The position numbers and the translations under genes were made by a program. Source: Oscillospiraceae bacterium (GTDB taxonomy: Bacteria > Bacillota_A > Clostridia > Oscillospirales > Oscillospiraceae). Taken from it: DNA of 15,286 nt. The stretch spans positions 1 to 15,286 of the forward strand of contig JAEDOK010000029.1 in NCBI GenBank assembly GCA_016302005.1, written 5' to 3'. Below the pieces are notes generated by a model. That model was given only the letters and a program-made list of their open reading frames with translations, had not been told where the DNA came from and did not search any database. Positions 1 through 6,467 of the stretch are shown piece after piece. Position 1 is the stretch's first letter; every line of letters begins with the position of its first letter.

Positions 1-26
1 AGTGGCAGAATCAAGGCGACTGACAA

Positions 27-41
27 GTGGGCTTTGCCCAC
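27..41. repeat. Small perfect palindrome (6-bp stem, TTT loop)
   Basis: GTGGGC and GCCCAC flank a TTT loop. No T-tract follows on either strand, so it does not look like a terminator. It is the first of several short palindromes in the gene-free stretch 1-281, and I read it as one module of a repeat cluster. Confidence 0.5.
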
Positions 42-65
42 GCAGACAGAGCCGTTGATTCAACA

Positions 66-86
66 GGACATGTCCCCGCCCTACAG
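66..86 (+). repeat. Palindromic repeat module, half copy
   Basis: These 21 nt are identical to 6426-6446. There they form the right side of a perfect 20-bp palindrome followed by CCTACAG. Here the left arm of the palindrome is missing and only the inner 10-bp core remains (GGACATGTCC). Two separated, identical intergenic copies in 15 kb support a dispersed repeat family. Confidence 0.7.
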
Positions 87-118
87 GGGTTATACGCACC
101 GTCGCCGTAGGGCACGAC

Positions 119-160
119 GACTCGGCGTGCCGGTGCGGGGACTCGGCGTGCCGGTGTGGG
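119..160 (+). repeat. Two tandem copies of a 21-bp unit
   Basis: The unit at 119-139 is repeated at 140-160 with one substitution (CGGTGCGGG versus CGGTGTGGG). A third partial unit, GACTC, follows. The reading frame across it on the minus strand gives a repetitive Pro-Ala-Arg peptide with no homology that I recognise, so I treat it as non-coding. Confidence 0.75.
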
Positions 161-237
161 GACTCCCGATAGGATGAAAAATGTGCCAAGGAACCCGTCC
201 CTGTGACATACCCGCGGGTTTGGCAGTTCCTGCACGC

Positions 238-254
238 GGCGGCTGATAGCCGCC
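238..254. repeat. Palindrome with CCTACGG tail
   Basis: GGCGGCT and AGCCGCC form a perfect 7-bp stem around GAT, followed at once by CCTACGGG. The same kind of tail (CCTACRG) follows the unrelated palindrome at 6421-6440. It lies 28 nt past the stop of the U32 gene on the minus strand and could end or protect that transcript. There is no T-tract, so a terminator call is not justified. Confidence 0.55.
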
Positions 255-281
255 CCTACGGGTGATTTGGGGGCGAGGTGC

Positions 282-1502
282 TTATTTGGGGCTGAGCTCT
301 ACGGCGCGGCGGAGGATGCTGTAGGCTGGGACGGGGCGGGGGAGCTGCATGGTGAAGGTCATTTGCGGGGTGCGCGGTTCGGTTAGGAGCGTGCCGTCTG
401 CGTCTGCCATGGTCGGCACGGTGAATTCGAAGGGACGAAGATCGGGGCCCACCAGCTCGACCGTATCGCCTGCAGAGAATTTATTGCGCAGGGAGAGGGT
501 CGCAAGTCCGTTTGCATCACAGTTCGTTACGATGGCGCAGACCTGCCAATCGCGGATGTAGCGGGAGTTTTCCGTGTACTGTCCCGGCGCACCGTAGAAA
601 AAGCCGGTGGAATAGCGGCGGTGCGAGACACGCTCGACCTCATTGCGCCAGACGGGATCCATCGCTCTGCCGGCGGCAACATCGTCGATCACATGGCGGT
701 AAGCGCCTGTGACGATGGCGGCGTAATAGGCGGATTTGGCGCGCCCTTCGATCTTCAGACAGTCTACACCGACTTTTATCAGGTCGTCGATATGGTCGAT
801 CATGCACATATCGCGGGAATTCATAATGTATGTTCCCTTCTCGTCTTCAAAAACGGGGAAATACTCGCCGGGGCGCTTTTCCTCCATCAGGGCGTACTGA
901 TAGCGGCAGGGCTGGGCGCAGGCGCCGCGATTGCTGTCTCTGCCGGTCATATAGTTCGAGAGCAGACATCTGCCCGAGTAGGACACGCACATTGCACCGT
1001 GGGCAAAGGTCTCGATCTCCAAGTCCTTCGGGGTGTTTTGGCGAATGGCGCGAATTTCCTCTAAGGAAAGCTCCCTTGCAAGGACGACGCGCTTTGCACC
1101 CAATTCGTACCACGCGTTCGCGCAGGCGTAATTTGCGACGCTGACCTGCGTGGAGACATGGCGCTCACAGTGAGGCGCATATTTCTCCGCCGCGCGGAAC
1201 ACGCCGAGGTCGGCGATGATGAGCGCGTCTACGCCGCTTTGTTCGAGCAGCTCTAAATGCGCGGGAAGCCCCGCAAGCTCGTCGCTGCGGGGCATGGTGT
1301 TCACGGTGACATGGACTTTGACACCGTGCTCATGGGCAAAGCGGACTGCCTCGGGCAGCTCCTCCGGAGGGAAGTTCCCCGCGAAGGAGCGCATACCGAA
1401 GCTTGTCCCTGCCAGATAGACCGCGTCCGCGCCGTAGAGGACGGACATCTTCAGCCGCTCCATATCGCCGGCGGGCGCTAACAATTCGGGTTTATTCCGC
1501 AT
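282..1502 (-). CDS. trhP: U32 peptidase-like tRNA hydroxylation protein (TrhP family)
   Basis: 406 residues. The U32 signature is clear at about 164-182 (ETFAHGAMC, then SGRCLLS). Four cysteines at 172, 179, 195 and 199 give the CX6CX15CX3C pattern associated with iron-sulfur binding in this family. Despite the peptidase name, the characterised short members (E. coli YegQ/TrhP, B. subtilis YrrN/YrrO) hydroxylate U34 of tRNA using prephenate. RlhA (YdcP) is much longer, so TrhP fits better. I chose the ATG at 1502, not the upstream one at 1583. The AGGAG site sits correctly before 1502, and homology (ELLAPAGDMERL) begins right after it. The start overlaps the mltG stop by 11 nt, which suggests translational coupling. 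It is the last gene of the five-gene minus-strand operon. Confidence 0.9.
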   Translation of the reverse strand: MRNKPELLAPAGDMERLKMSVLYGADAVYLAGTSFGMRSFAGNFPPEELPEAVRFAHEHGVKVHVTVNTMPRSDELAGLPAHLELLEQSGVDALIIADLGVFRAAEKYAPHCERHVSTQVSVANYACANAWYELGAKRVVLARELSLEEIRAIRQNTPKDLEIETFAHGAMCVSYSGRCLLSNYMTGRDSNRGACAQPCRYQYALMEEKRPGEYFPVFEDEKGTYIMNSRDMCMIDHIDDLIKVGVDCLKIEGRAKSAYYAAIVTGAYRHVIDDVAAGRAMDPVWRNEVERVSHRRYSTGFFYGAPGQYTENSRYIRDWQVCAIVTNCDANGLATLSLRNKFSAGDTVELVGPDLRPFEFTVPTMADADGTLLTEPRTPQMTFTMQLPRPVPAYSILRRAVELSPK

Positions 1503-2904
1503 TTTCCTGCTCCTGTAAGAAGGCGTTGTGCTCGTCGTAGGTCTTGGAGAAGTGATGCAGACCGGTGGAGTTGTCCAACGCATAGAAATAATAGTCGGTA
1601 TCCGCCGGGTTCAATGCGGCGGTGATGCTCGAAAGACCGGGATTAGAGATCGGGCCGACGGGCAGACCCGCGTGCTTATAGGTGTTATAGGGGCTGTCCA
1701 CCTGCGTGTCCTCATAAGTCAGCGGACGGTTGATGCCGCCGAGGGCGTAGACGACGGTGGCGTCGATATTGATATAGGGCCAGTTTGCGGGGTCACACAG
1801 GCGGTTATAGATGACGGAGGCGATGGTGCCGCTCTCACTCGAAGCAGCGGTCTCACGCTCGATCATAGAGGCGACGGTGATCAGCTCATAGACCGTAAAC
1901 TGATGCGCGGCGATATAGTCTTCGCCATAACCTGCCGCACGCAGATGCTCGGCAAGGCTCTCGTTGAGCAGGGTGAGCTGTTCCTGTGCGGTGTCGGAGA
2001 ACTTGCGCTCAAAGTTTGTCAGCAGCTTGTCCAACACGCGCTCGGGGTCATCGTTCTCGTAGAAGTCATAGGTGTCGGGGAAGAGGAAGCCCTCAAGGCG
2101 ATTTTCATCGCCGTAAGGGATCCCCTCTAAGAACCAGTAGTCAAACTCCGTCTCTGCGGCGCAGGCTGCCAGCTTCTCTGCAGTGCAGACACCGTTTTTC
2201 TCCATCAGCGCGAAGAGCTGTGCGGCGGTCATGCCCTCGGGGATCATCACGCGGACGGTGGTGCGATTGGGACTGTTGGCGATCATGCCATTGACAAGGG
2301 CATGATAGTCAAAGTTATAACAGATCTGATAGGTGCCGGGATCCATCGTCTCCGTGGAGTCTGTGAATTTGCAGTAGAATTTGAACAGCCACGGATATTT
2401 GATCACGCCTTTGTCCTCCAACATCTGCGCGATGTCGTCGAGCGTGGCGCCTTCTTCAATCGTGACGGTCAGCATTTCGTCCGATCTGCCGAATGCCAGC
2501 ACATCCTGCGCGCATTCCCAGATGCCGTAGCCTAAGCCGACCGCAGCAATGCCGACGATGACCAGATAGAGCAGCACCTTGACGAACAGGGGAACGAGGC
2601 GGTGCTTGCCCTTTCGCTTCGGCTTGTCAGGGGGCGGCTCGTCGCCGTCTTCGTCGTCGTAATCGTCCTCGTCCGTTTGGTAATCGCCCAGTGGGGTGGG
2701 CAGGGGATCGTCTTCGTACTCGCCGTAATCGTCGAAGGCGGCACCGAAGTCGGGTGTGAAATCCGTATCCTCCGCAGCGGGCGGGGGAAATTCGGGGCTT
2801 TCGTCAGACGGCTGTTCTTCGAGCAGCTGATCCGTTTCGGCAAGCAGCGCATCAAAATTCAGCTCCTCGTCGGAATCGTAAATATCATCATAGTGATCAG
2901 ACAT
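1492..2904 (-). CDS. mltG: Endolytic murein transglycosylase MltG
   Basis: 470 residues. MltG is a membrane-anchored lytic transglycosylase that cleaves nascent glycan strands and so sets their length. An acidic cytoplasmic tail (1-93) is followed by a basic stop-transfer patch (94-102), one membrane helix (about 104-126), then an extracytoplasmic YceG domain. Landmarks are EGFLFPDTY (271-279), the catalytic SMIERET (346-352, with Glu349 as the likely catalytic acid), YNRL (366-369) and the conserved GLPVGPISNPG segment (413-423). The ATG at 2904 was chosen over 2961 because AAAGGAGG lies 7 nt upstream. The start at 2904 lies 28 nt beyond the DJ-1 gene stop, with the ribosome site in that gap. 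In B. subtilis the homologue yrrL also lies upstream of the U32 genes. The N-terminal tail is unusually long and acidic. Confidence 0.95.
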   Translation of the reverse strand: MSDHYDDIYDSDEELNFDALLAETDQLLEEQPSDESPEFPPPAAEDTDFTPDFGAAFDDYGEYEDDPLPTPLGDYQTDEDDYDDEDGDEPPPDKPKRKGKHRLVPLFVKVLLYLVIVGIAAVGLGYGIWECAQDVLAFGRSDEMLTVTIEEGATLDDIAQMLEDKGVIKYPWLFKFYCKFTDSTETMDPGTYQICYNFDYHALVNGMIANSPNRTTVRVMIPEGMTAAQLFALMEKNGVCTAEKLAACAAETEFDYWFLEGIPYGDENRLEGFLFPDTYDFYENDDPERVLDKLLTNFERKFSDTAQEQLTLLNESLAEHLRAAGYGEDYIAAHQFTVYELITVASMIERETAASSESGTIASVIYNRLCDPANWPYINIDATVVYALGGINRPLTYEDTQVDSPYNTYKHAGLPVGPISNPGLSSITAALNPADTDYYFYALDNSTGLHHFSKTYDEHNAFLQEQENAE

Positions 2905-2932
2905 TTCTGTCCTCCTTTCGGAAGTGCGGGAC

Positions 2933-3484
2933 TCAGCGGACTGCCCCGCGATATACGACACCCGCCGCGACCTTTTTCGCCGCTTCTTCGCCGCGCAGCG
3001 CGGTGATCAGCGCAAGGGCGAAGTCGAACGACGCACCTGCGGCTCTGCCGGTGATGAGCTTGCCGTCCTGCACGACGGGGGCGTCCTGCATGCTTGCGCT
3101 GCCCATTTCGTTCTCCATGCCGGGGTAGCAGGTCGCTTTTTTACCCTCCGTGATGCCGAGACCGGCGAGGACGGTCGGCGCGGCGCAGATGGCGGCGATG
3201 AAGCGCTCTTTTTCGTGGAGCGCACGGACGGCGGAGAGGACCGTTTCGCTTGCGCGGATGGAGGAAACGCCGCCCAATCCACCGGGCATGACGAGCATCT
3301 CCGCATCCAAGAAGTCCGCTGTCTCCGCGACGCAGTCCGCGCGGACGGTGATGCCGTGGCTGCCTGTGATATCTAAACCGCCGATGCCCGCAAGGCGCAC
3401 TTCGACACCGGCGCGGCGCAACAGATCGCAGGGGACAAGCGCCTCCGCCTCCTCAAAGCCCTTGCCGAGTATGATATAGACCAT
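2933..3484 (-). CDS. DJ-1/PfpI family protein
   Basis: 183 residues, close to human DJ-1 (189). The nucleophile elbow AAICAAPTVL places the reactive cysteine at Cys100. GFEEAEAL near the N-terminus supplies the partner acid (Glu14, equivalent to Glu18 of DJ-1), and the MPGG loop is at 66-69. Relatives are reported as oxidative-stress sensors, chaperones or glyoxalase/deglycase enzymes, and the sequence does not tell which applies here. The start lies 3 nt after the tmk stop. Its GGAGG site is inside the last codons of tmk, so the two genes are probably co-translated. Likely cytoplasmic. Confidence 0.9.
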   Translation of the reverse strand: MVYIILGKGFEEAEALVPCDLLRRAGVEVRLAGIGGLDITGSHGITVRADCVAETADFLDAEMLVMPGGLGGVSSIRASETVLSAVRALHEKERFIAAICAAPTVLAGLGITEGKKATCYPGMENEMGSASMQDAPVVQDGKLITGRAAGASFDFALALITALRGEEAAKKVAAGVVYRGAVR

Positions 3485-3487
3485 GTC

Positions 3488-4156
3488 TTATTCCTCCAAA
3501 CAGTGTTGCACGAGGTGAAAAATCTCGTTGTGAATATCGTCGATGGTGCGCATTTTGCCGTCGCGGGCGCAGTCGATGATCGTCCAGCCGTAGAAATGCG
3601 CCGCTTGCAGACCCGTATTGCGGCACAGACGCAGATAATCCATATTTTGCTCATGGATATCCGCGAGCGTGTTGGTCTGTTCCTCCCGCTTGCGGAGCAT
3701 TTCTCCCGTCAGCTCGGTCGGCACATCCAAATATATGACGAGATCCGGCTGCGGAAGTTCCATATGCAGATACTCAAAATCGTACAGCCAGCGGAAGAAC
3801 GCCTCGCGCTGCTCCTCCGGCTCCTTCGACGCCTGATGGACGGCGTTGGAGGTGGTGTAGCGGTTGGAGAGCATCAGACCGCCGTTTTGGTAGTATTTGC
3901 CCCAGACCTTGCGGTAAGAGGCGTAGCGGTCCACGGCGTAGAAGGTGGAGGCGGCGTAGGCGTTGACATCGGAGGGCTTGCTGCCAAATTCGCCGCCGAG
4001 GTACATACGGATGAGCGAGGAGGAAGGCTCGGAATACTGCGGAAAATCCATGGTTCGGAAGTCAATGCCGAGTGATTTCAGGCGCTTGGTCAAAAGCGCG
4101 AACTGCGTGGTCTTACCGGAGCCGTCCGTTCCTTCAAACACAATCAGCTTTCCCAT
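3488..4156 (-). CDS. tmk: Thymidylate kinase family protein
   Basis: 222 residues from the chosen start. The P-loop EGTDGSGKTTQ is at 8-18, DRY at 76-78, the substrate segment NRYTTSNAVHQ at 98-108, and the strand PDLVIYLDVP (137-146) precedes a LID-like basic stretch (RKREEQTN, 155-162). The predicted reaction is ATP-dependent phosphorylation of dTMP to dTDP. Two nearby ATGs are possible. The first, at 4162, overlaps the previous stop by 1 nt but sits only 2 nt from AGGA. The second, at 4156, has 8-nt spacing and is preferred. The Asp of the usual DRx motif in the substrate site is Asn98. It may therefore belong to a distinct clostridial clade of dNMP kinases, with the classical tmk elsewhere. 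Confidence is high for the family and moderate for strict dTMP specificity. Confidence 0.85.
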   Translation of the reverse strand: MGKLIVFEGTDGSGKTTQFALLTKRLKSLGIDFRTMDFPQYSEPSSSLIRMYLGGEFGSKPSDVNAYAASTFYAVDRYASYRKVWGKYYQNGGLMLSNRYTTSNAVHQASKEPEEQREAFFRWLYDFEYLHMELPQPDLVIYLDVPTELTGEMLRKREEQTNTLADIHEQNMDYLRLCRNTGLQAAHFYGWTIIDCARDGKMRTIDDIHNEIFHLVQHCLEE

Positions 4157-4161
4157 GTTCA

Positions 4162-4887
4162 TTATCCTTTCATTCTCATTTTGATTGCCGCGAAAATAAA
4201 TTTCGGTAAACGCATCATGCGCCCAATGCGGCGCGGTTCCTTAATCAGACGATAGAGCCACTCGAGCTGCAAACGGATCATCCATCTTGGGGCGCGTTTG
4301 ACCGTGCCGGCGATGCCGTCGAGCGTGCCGCCCAAGCCGATCATCAGCTTAACATTTAATTCGCGGGCGTGTTCGTACATGAAATACTCCTGCTTCGGCG
4401 CGCCGAGGCAGACATAGACAACGTCCGCCTGTGCCTCGTTGATGCGGCGCACCGCTTCTGCTTCGTCCTTGAAATAGCCGTCCATCGTGCCGCAGATGCA
4501 GAGCTTCGGGTGCTTTTCCAGCATTTTTTCCGCCGCCAGCTCCGCGATGCCGGGCTTGCTGCCCAAGAGGAAAAGACGCCTTCCTGTTTCCTCCAAGATC
4601 GGCAGCAGATTCTGCGCAAACTCAATGCCCGCGACCTTCTCCTTGAGCGGCGTTTTGAGGAGCTTTGCCCCGAGGACGACGCCCGCGCCGTCGGGCAAGA
4701 CGAGCGAGGCGGCATTCAGCACCTCGCGAAATTTTATGTCATGCAGCGCTTCATATGCCATCTCCGCGTTCGGCGTCACGCAATAGGCTGCCGCGCTGCC
4801 CTCGAGCAGCGCTCGGCCGTGCTCCAACGCCTCCTGCATGGTCACATTGTCATAGAGCACTCCCAAAACATCGGTTTTCACGCGCAT
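4162..4887 (-). CDS. WecG/TagA/CpsF family glycosyltransferase
   Basis: 241 residues, the usual family length. Family landmarks are VTPNAEM (37-43, with Thr38 and Asn40), LPDGAGVV (64-71, with the probable catalytic Asp66), GAPKQE (162-167), GGTLD (186-190), RAPRWM (198-203) and EWLYRL (209-214). The C-terminal tail (217-241) is rich in Arg and Lys and probably docks the enzyme on the membrane. These enzymes transfer N-acetylmannosamine (or ManNAcA) to an undecaprenyl-linked GlcNAc in teichoic acid or polysaccharide synthesis. The exact sugar cannot be told here. It is the first gene of the operon, about 20 nt downstream of the inferred transcription start. The GGAAGAGGT site precedes the ATG. 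Confidence 0.92.
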   Translation of the reverse strand: MRVKTDVLGVLYDNVTMQEALEHGRALLEGSAAAYCVTPNAEMAYEALHDIKFREVLNAASLVLPDGAGVVLGAKLLKTPLKEKVAGIEFAQNLLPILEETGRRLFLLGSKPGIAELAAEKMLEKHPKLCICGTMDGYFKDEAEAVRRINEAQADVVYVCLGAPKQEYFMYEHARELNVKLMIGLGGTLDGIAGTVKRAPRWMIRLQLEWLYRLIKEPRRIGRMMRLPKFIFAAIKMRMKG

Positions 4888-4912
4888 ACCTCTTCCATTT
4901 TATTCTGCAACC

Positions 4913-4941
4913 ATTTTACCACAGAATTCGAACTTTGTCTA
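4913..4941 (-). promoter_or_regulatory. SigA-type promoter of the wecG-tmk-DJ1-mltG-U32 operon
   Basis: On the minus strand, TAGACA (4936-4941) and TAAAAT (4913-4918) are separated by exactly 17 nt. TGG directly before the -10 gives an extended -10 element. The predicted start of transcription lies near 4906, leaving a leader of about 20 nt before the ATG at 4887. Confidence 0.8.
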
Positions 4942-5027
4942 CGGTTCAATTTCACATTCTGCTCTCCGCCGCATACTATGTTGTGAAAGCATATTTCTGC
5001 TTTGTAAGCGCGGCGCGTCCGCGGTTA

Positions 5028-5195
5028 CTTAGGAAGCTCTGAACAAATCGGCCGCGGCGCTCGGCGGATCTTTTGCCGCAACTTTTCGGTTTGAAAACCT
5101 TGCAATACACAAAGTATTCCTGCGGTTTTCCAACCTCAATTTGCGACAAAATCTCTCGCCGACCGCTCTTGCAGATTGATTCAGAACTTCCTTAG
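5028..5195. mobile_element. MITE-like imperfect palindrome, full-length copy
   Basis: About 168 nt with imperfect terminal inverted repeats: CTTAGGAAGCTCTGAAC at the left and the reverse of CTAAGGAAGTTCTGAAT at the right (about 18 of 22 match). The interior is also palindromic. GGTTTGAAAACC near 5089-5100 pairs with GGTTTTCCAACC near 5124-5135, and CTTTTGCCGCAA pairs imperfectly with TTGCGACAAAAT. The whole element could fold as one long hairpin. It encodes no protein. I read it as a non-autonomous mobile repeat, on structure alone. Confidence 0.65.
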
Positions 5196-5272
5196 GAGTC
5201 TCTGAACAAATCGGCTGCGGCGCTCGGCGGATCTTTTGCCGACCGCTCTTGCGGATCGATTCAGAGTTTCCC
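5191..5272. mobile_element. MITE-like element, internally deleted second copy
   Basis: This copy joins two blocks that are separated in the first one. 5200-5241 matches 5037-5078 at 41 of 42 positions, and 5238-5271 matches 5158-5191 at about 30 of 34. The 79 nt between these blocks in copy 1 (5079-5157) are absent. In copy 1 the missing part is bounded by GCCG on both sides, and copy 2 keeps one GCCG, as expected for a slippage deletion. It ends about 15 nt before the ribosome site of the gene at 5300. Confidence 0.65.
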
Positions 5273-5299
5273 CAAAATCGTTCTTCGGGAGGTAATATT

Positions 5300-6118
5300 A
5301 TGGCGGAAAACACCTACGAGGCAGCGGGCGGCGGCGAAGGGAAGCAGCCTGTCTGCATACATTCTCATCAGATCATGGATAGCTGCCTGGATAAGGATTG
5401 CGTGGAGGAGCTGCGCGTCTATCTCACAACACAGTCCCAGGCGGCGCTGGACGGCGCGACGACCGCGAAGACCCGCTGCGCAGAGCTTCTGTTTGTGGAT
5501 GTCGATGTGGAGCAGCTTCCCTACAAGGCGGGGCATTTCTCGGTCGATCTCACCTTCTACTATCGTATCATCGGCGACGCGATCATGGGCGGGACGCGTC
5601 CGACCACCATCACGGGGCTTGCGGTTTTCGCAAAGCGCGTTGTGCTTTACGGCGGCAAGAGCAGGGCAAAGACCTTCCGCAGCACCGGTGAAATTCCCAC
5701 GGCGGAGTCTCTGCTGCAATGCGAGAAGCCGCTTGCCATTGTGGAGGCGCTCGATCCGATGATCCTCTCCGCAAAGGTCAAGGAGGTTTGTGAGTGCCGC
5801 CGCTGCGAGACGGAGCTGACCGACATTCCCGCGAATATCGTCGAGAGCTTCGGGGAGCAGCTCGTACTCTCCGGCGAGAGCAAGCGCCTGTATGTCACCA
5901 TCGGGCAGTTCTCCACTGTCCGTCTCGAGCGCGACACGCCGCTGTCGATCGAAGTGTGCGAATACTGCGCACCGACGCGGGAATGCTGCGACGACGAGTG
6001 CTGCGAGGAGGATCCCTGCGAGCTGTTCAGCCGCATTGATTTTCCGATGCGTGCCTTCTTCCCGGACAGCCACGGCGGAGACCACAAGGAGAATTCCTGC
6101 CGCACCTGCGGCGGCTGA
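5300..6118 (+). CDS. Cysteine-rich conserved-type protein of unknown function
   Basis: I cannot assign a function. 272 residues from the ATG at 5300, which has GGGAGG 7-8 nt upstream. The open frame reaches back to 5249 but only through repeat sequence. It has no signal peptide and no membrane helix. 17 cysteines (6 percent) fall in three groups: C19, C29, C34 near the start; C164, C166, C169 mid-protein (CECRRC); and C220, C223, C229, C230, C234, C235, C240, C267, C270 in the tail, with two Cys-Cys pairs and two CxxC pairs. Between them is a soluble, strand-rich core (about 60-160) with alternating hydrophobic residues. The tail is acidic (CCDDECCEEDPC). This suggests a metal-binding or disulfide-crosslinked structural protein, perhaps of the spore surface, but that is speculation. 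It stands alone, and no SigA promoter is evident in the repeat DNA upstream. Confidence 0.75.
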   Translation: MAENTYEAAGGGEGKQPVCIHSHQIMDSCLDKDCVEELRVYLTTQSQAALDGATTAKTRCAELLFVDVDVEQLPYKAGHFSVDLTFYYRIIGDAIMGGTRPTTITGLAVFAKRVVLYGGKSRAKTFRSTGEIPTAESLLQCEKPLAIVEALDPMILSAKVKEVCECRRCETELTDIPANIVESFGEQLVLSGESKRLYVTIGQFSTVRLERDTPLSIEVCEYCAPTRECCDDECCEEDPCELFSRIDFPMRAFFPDSHGGDHKENSCRTCGG

Positions 6119-6158
6119 CGCTACAGCTTATGCAAAAGCAGCTTGTCTCATAAATGAC

Positions 6159-6194
6159 CTCGCCTCGTTTTCCGTTTTGGGAAAACGAGGCGAG
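6159..6194 (+). terminator. Strong hairpin after the cysteine-rich gene (terminator-like)
   Basis: A perfect 15-bp stem (CTCGCCTCGTTTTCC and its complement) encloses GTTTTG, 40 nt past the stop at 6118. No T-tract follows on the plus strand, so it is not a textbook intrinsic terminator. It closely resembles the mscS hairpin at 6468-6504 (CTCGCCYCGTTTTC arms), which supports a 3-prime-end role. Confidence 0.5.
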
Positions 6195-6274
6195 AAGCGG
6201 TTATGGGGATATTTGCTTGGCTGTCTGACGGCATGGACAAATGTGCTTATATGAAATCGGCGGTTCCTGCACGA

Positions 6275-6357
6275 GATTGCCACGTCGCTTCGCTCCTCGC
6301 AATGACACGGATGAGGTCCCCCTCTGTCATTGCGAGGAGCGAAGCGACGTGGCAATC
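6275..6357. repeat. Perfect 33-bp inverted repeat (CHCEERSDVAI-type)
   Basis: Left arm 6275-6307 and right arm 6325-6357 are exact reverse complements (33 of 33) around a 17-nt spacer. Translated, the arms give CHCEERSDVAI-like peptides. That is the hallmark of a dispersed intergenic repeat found in many unrelated bacteria and often misannotated as small proteins. It sits in the 390-nt gap between two convergent genes, where an insertion does little harm. It carries no gene. Confidence 0.85.
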
Positions 6358-6420
6358 CCATGTAGAATTACCGGTTGTGTACAAACCTGTTCGTTTGTGC
6401 CGTCTGCCGCTTACGCGGTC

Positions 6421-6440
6421 GGCGGGGACATGTCCCCGCC
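6421..6440. repeat. Perfect 20-bp palindrome with CCTACAG tail
   Basis: GGCGGGGACATGTCCCCGCC is its own reverse complement and is followed by CTACAG. The 21 nt at 6426-6446 recur exactly at 66-86. It lies between convergent genes and has no coding role. Confidence 0.75.
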
Positions 6441-6467
6441 CTACAGAGATTTTGCGTTGGAAAGGGA

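Noticed and set aside
11..235. Open frame of 74 codons on the minus strand
   Set aside because: It runs through the tandem repeat and palindromes, gives a repetitive Pro/Ala/Arg peptide, and has no convincing ribosome site.
5249..5299. Upstream extension of the cysteine-rich protein by 17 residues
   Set aside because: The extra residues are encoded by the palindromic repeat. The ATG at 5300 has the good GGGAGG site.
6275..6357. CRISPR repeat pair
   Set aside because: The two arms are in inverted, not direct, orientation, with a single spacer and no further units.
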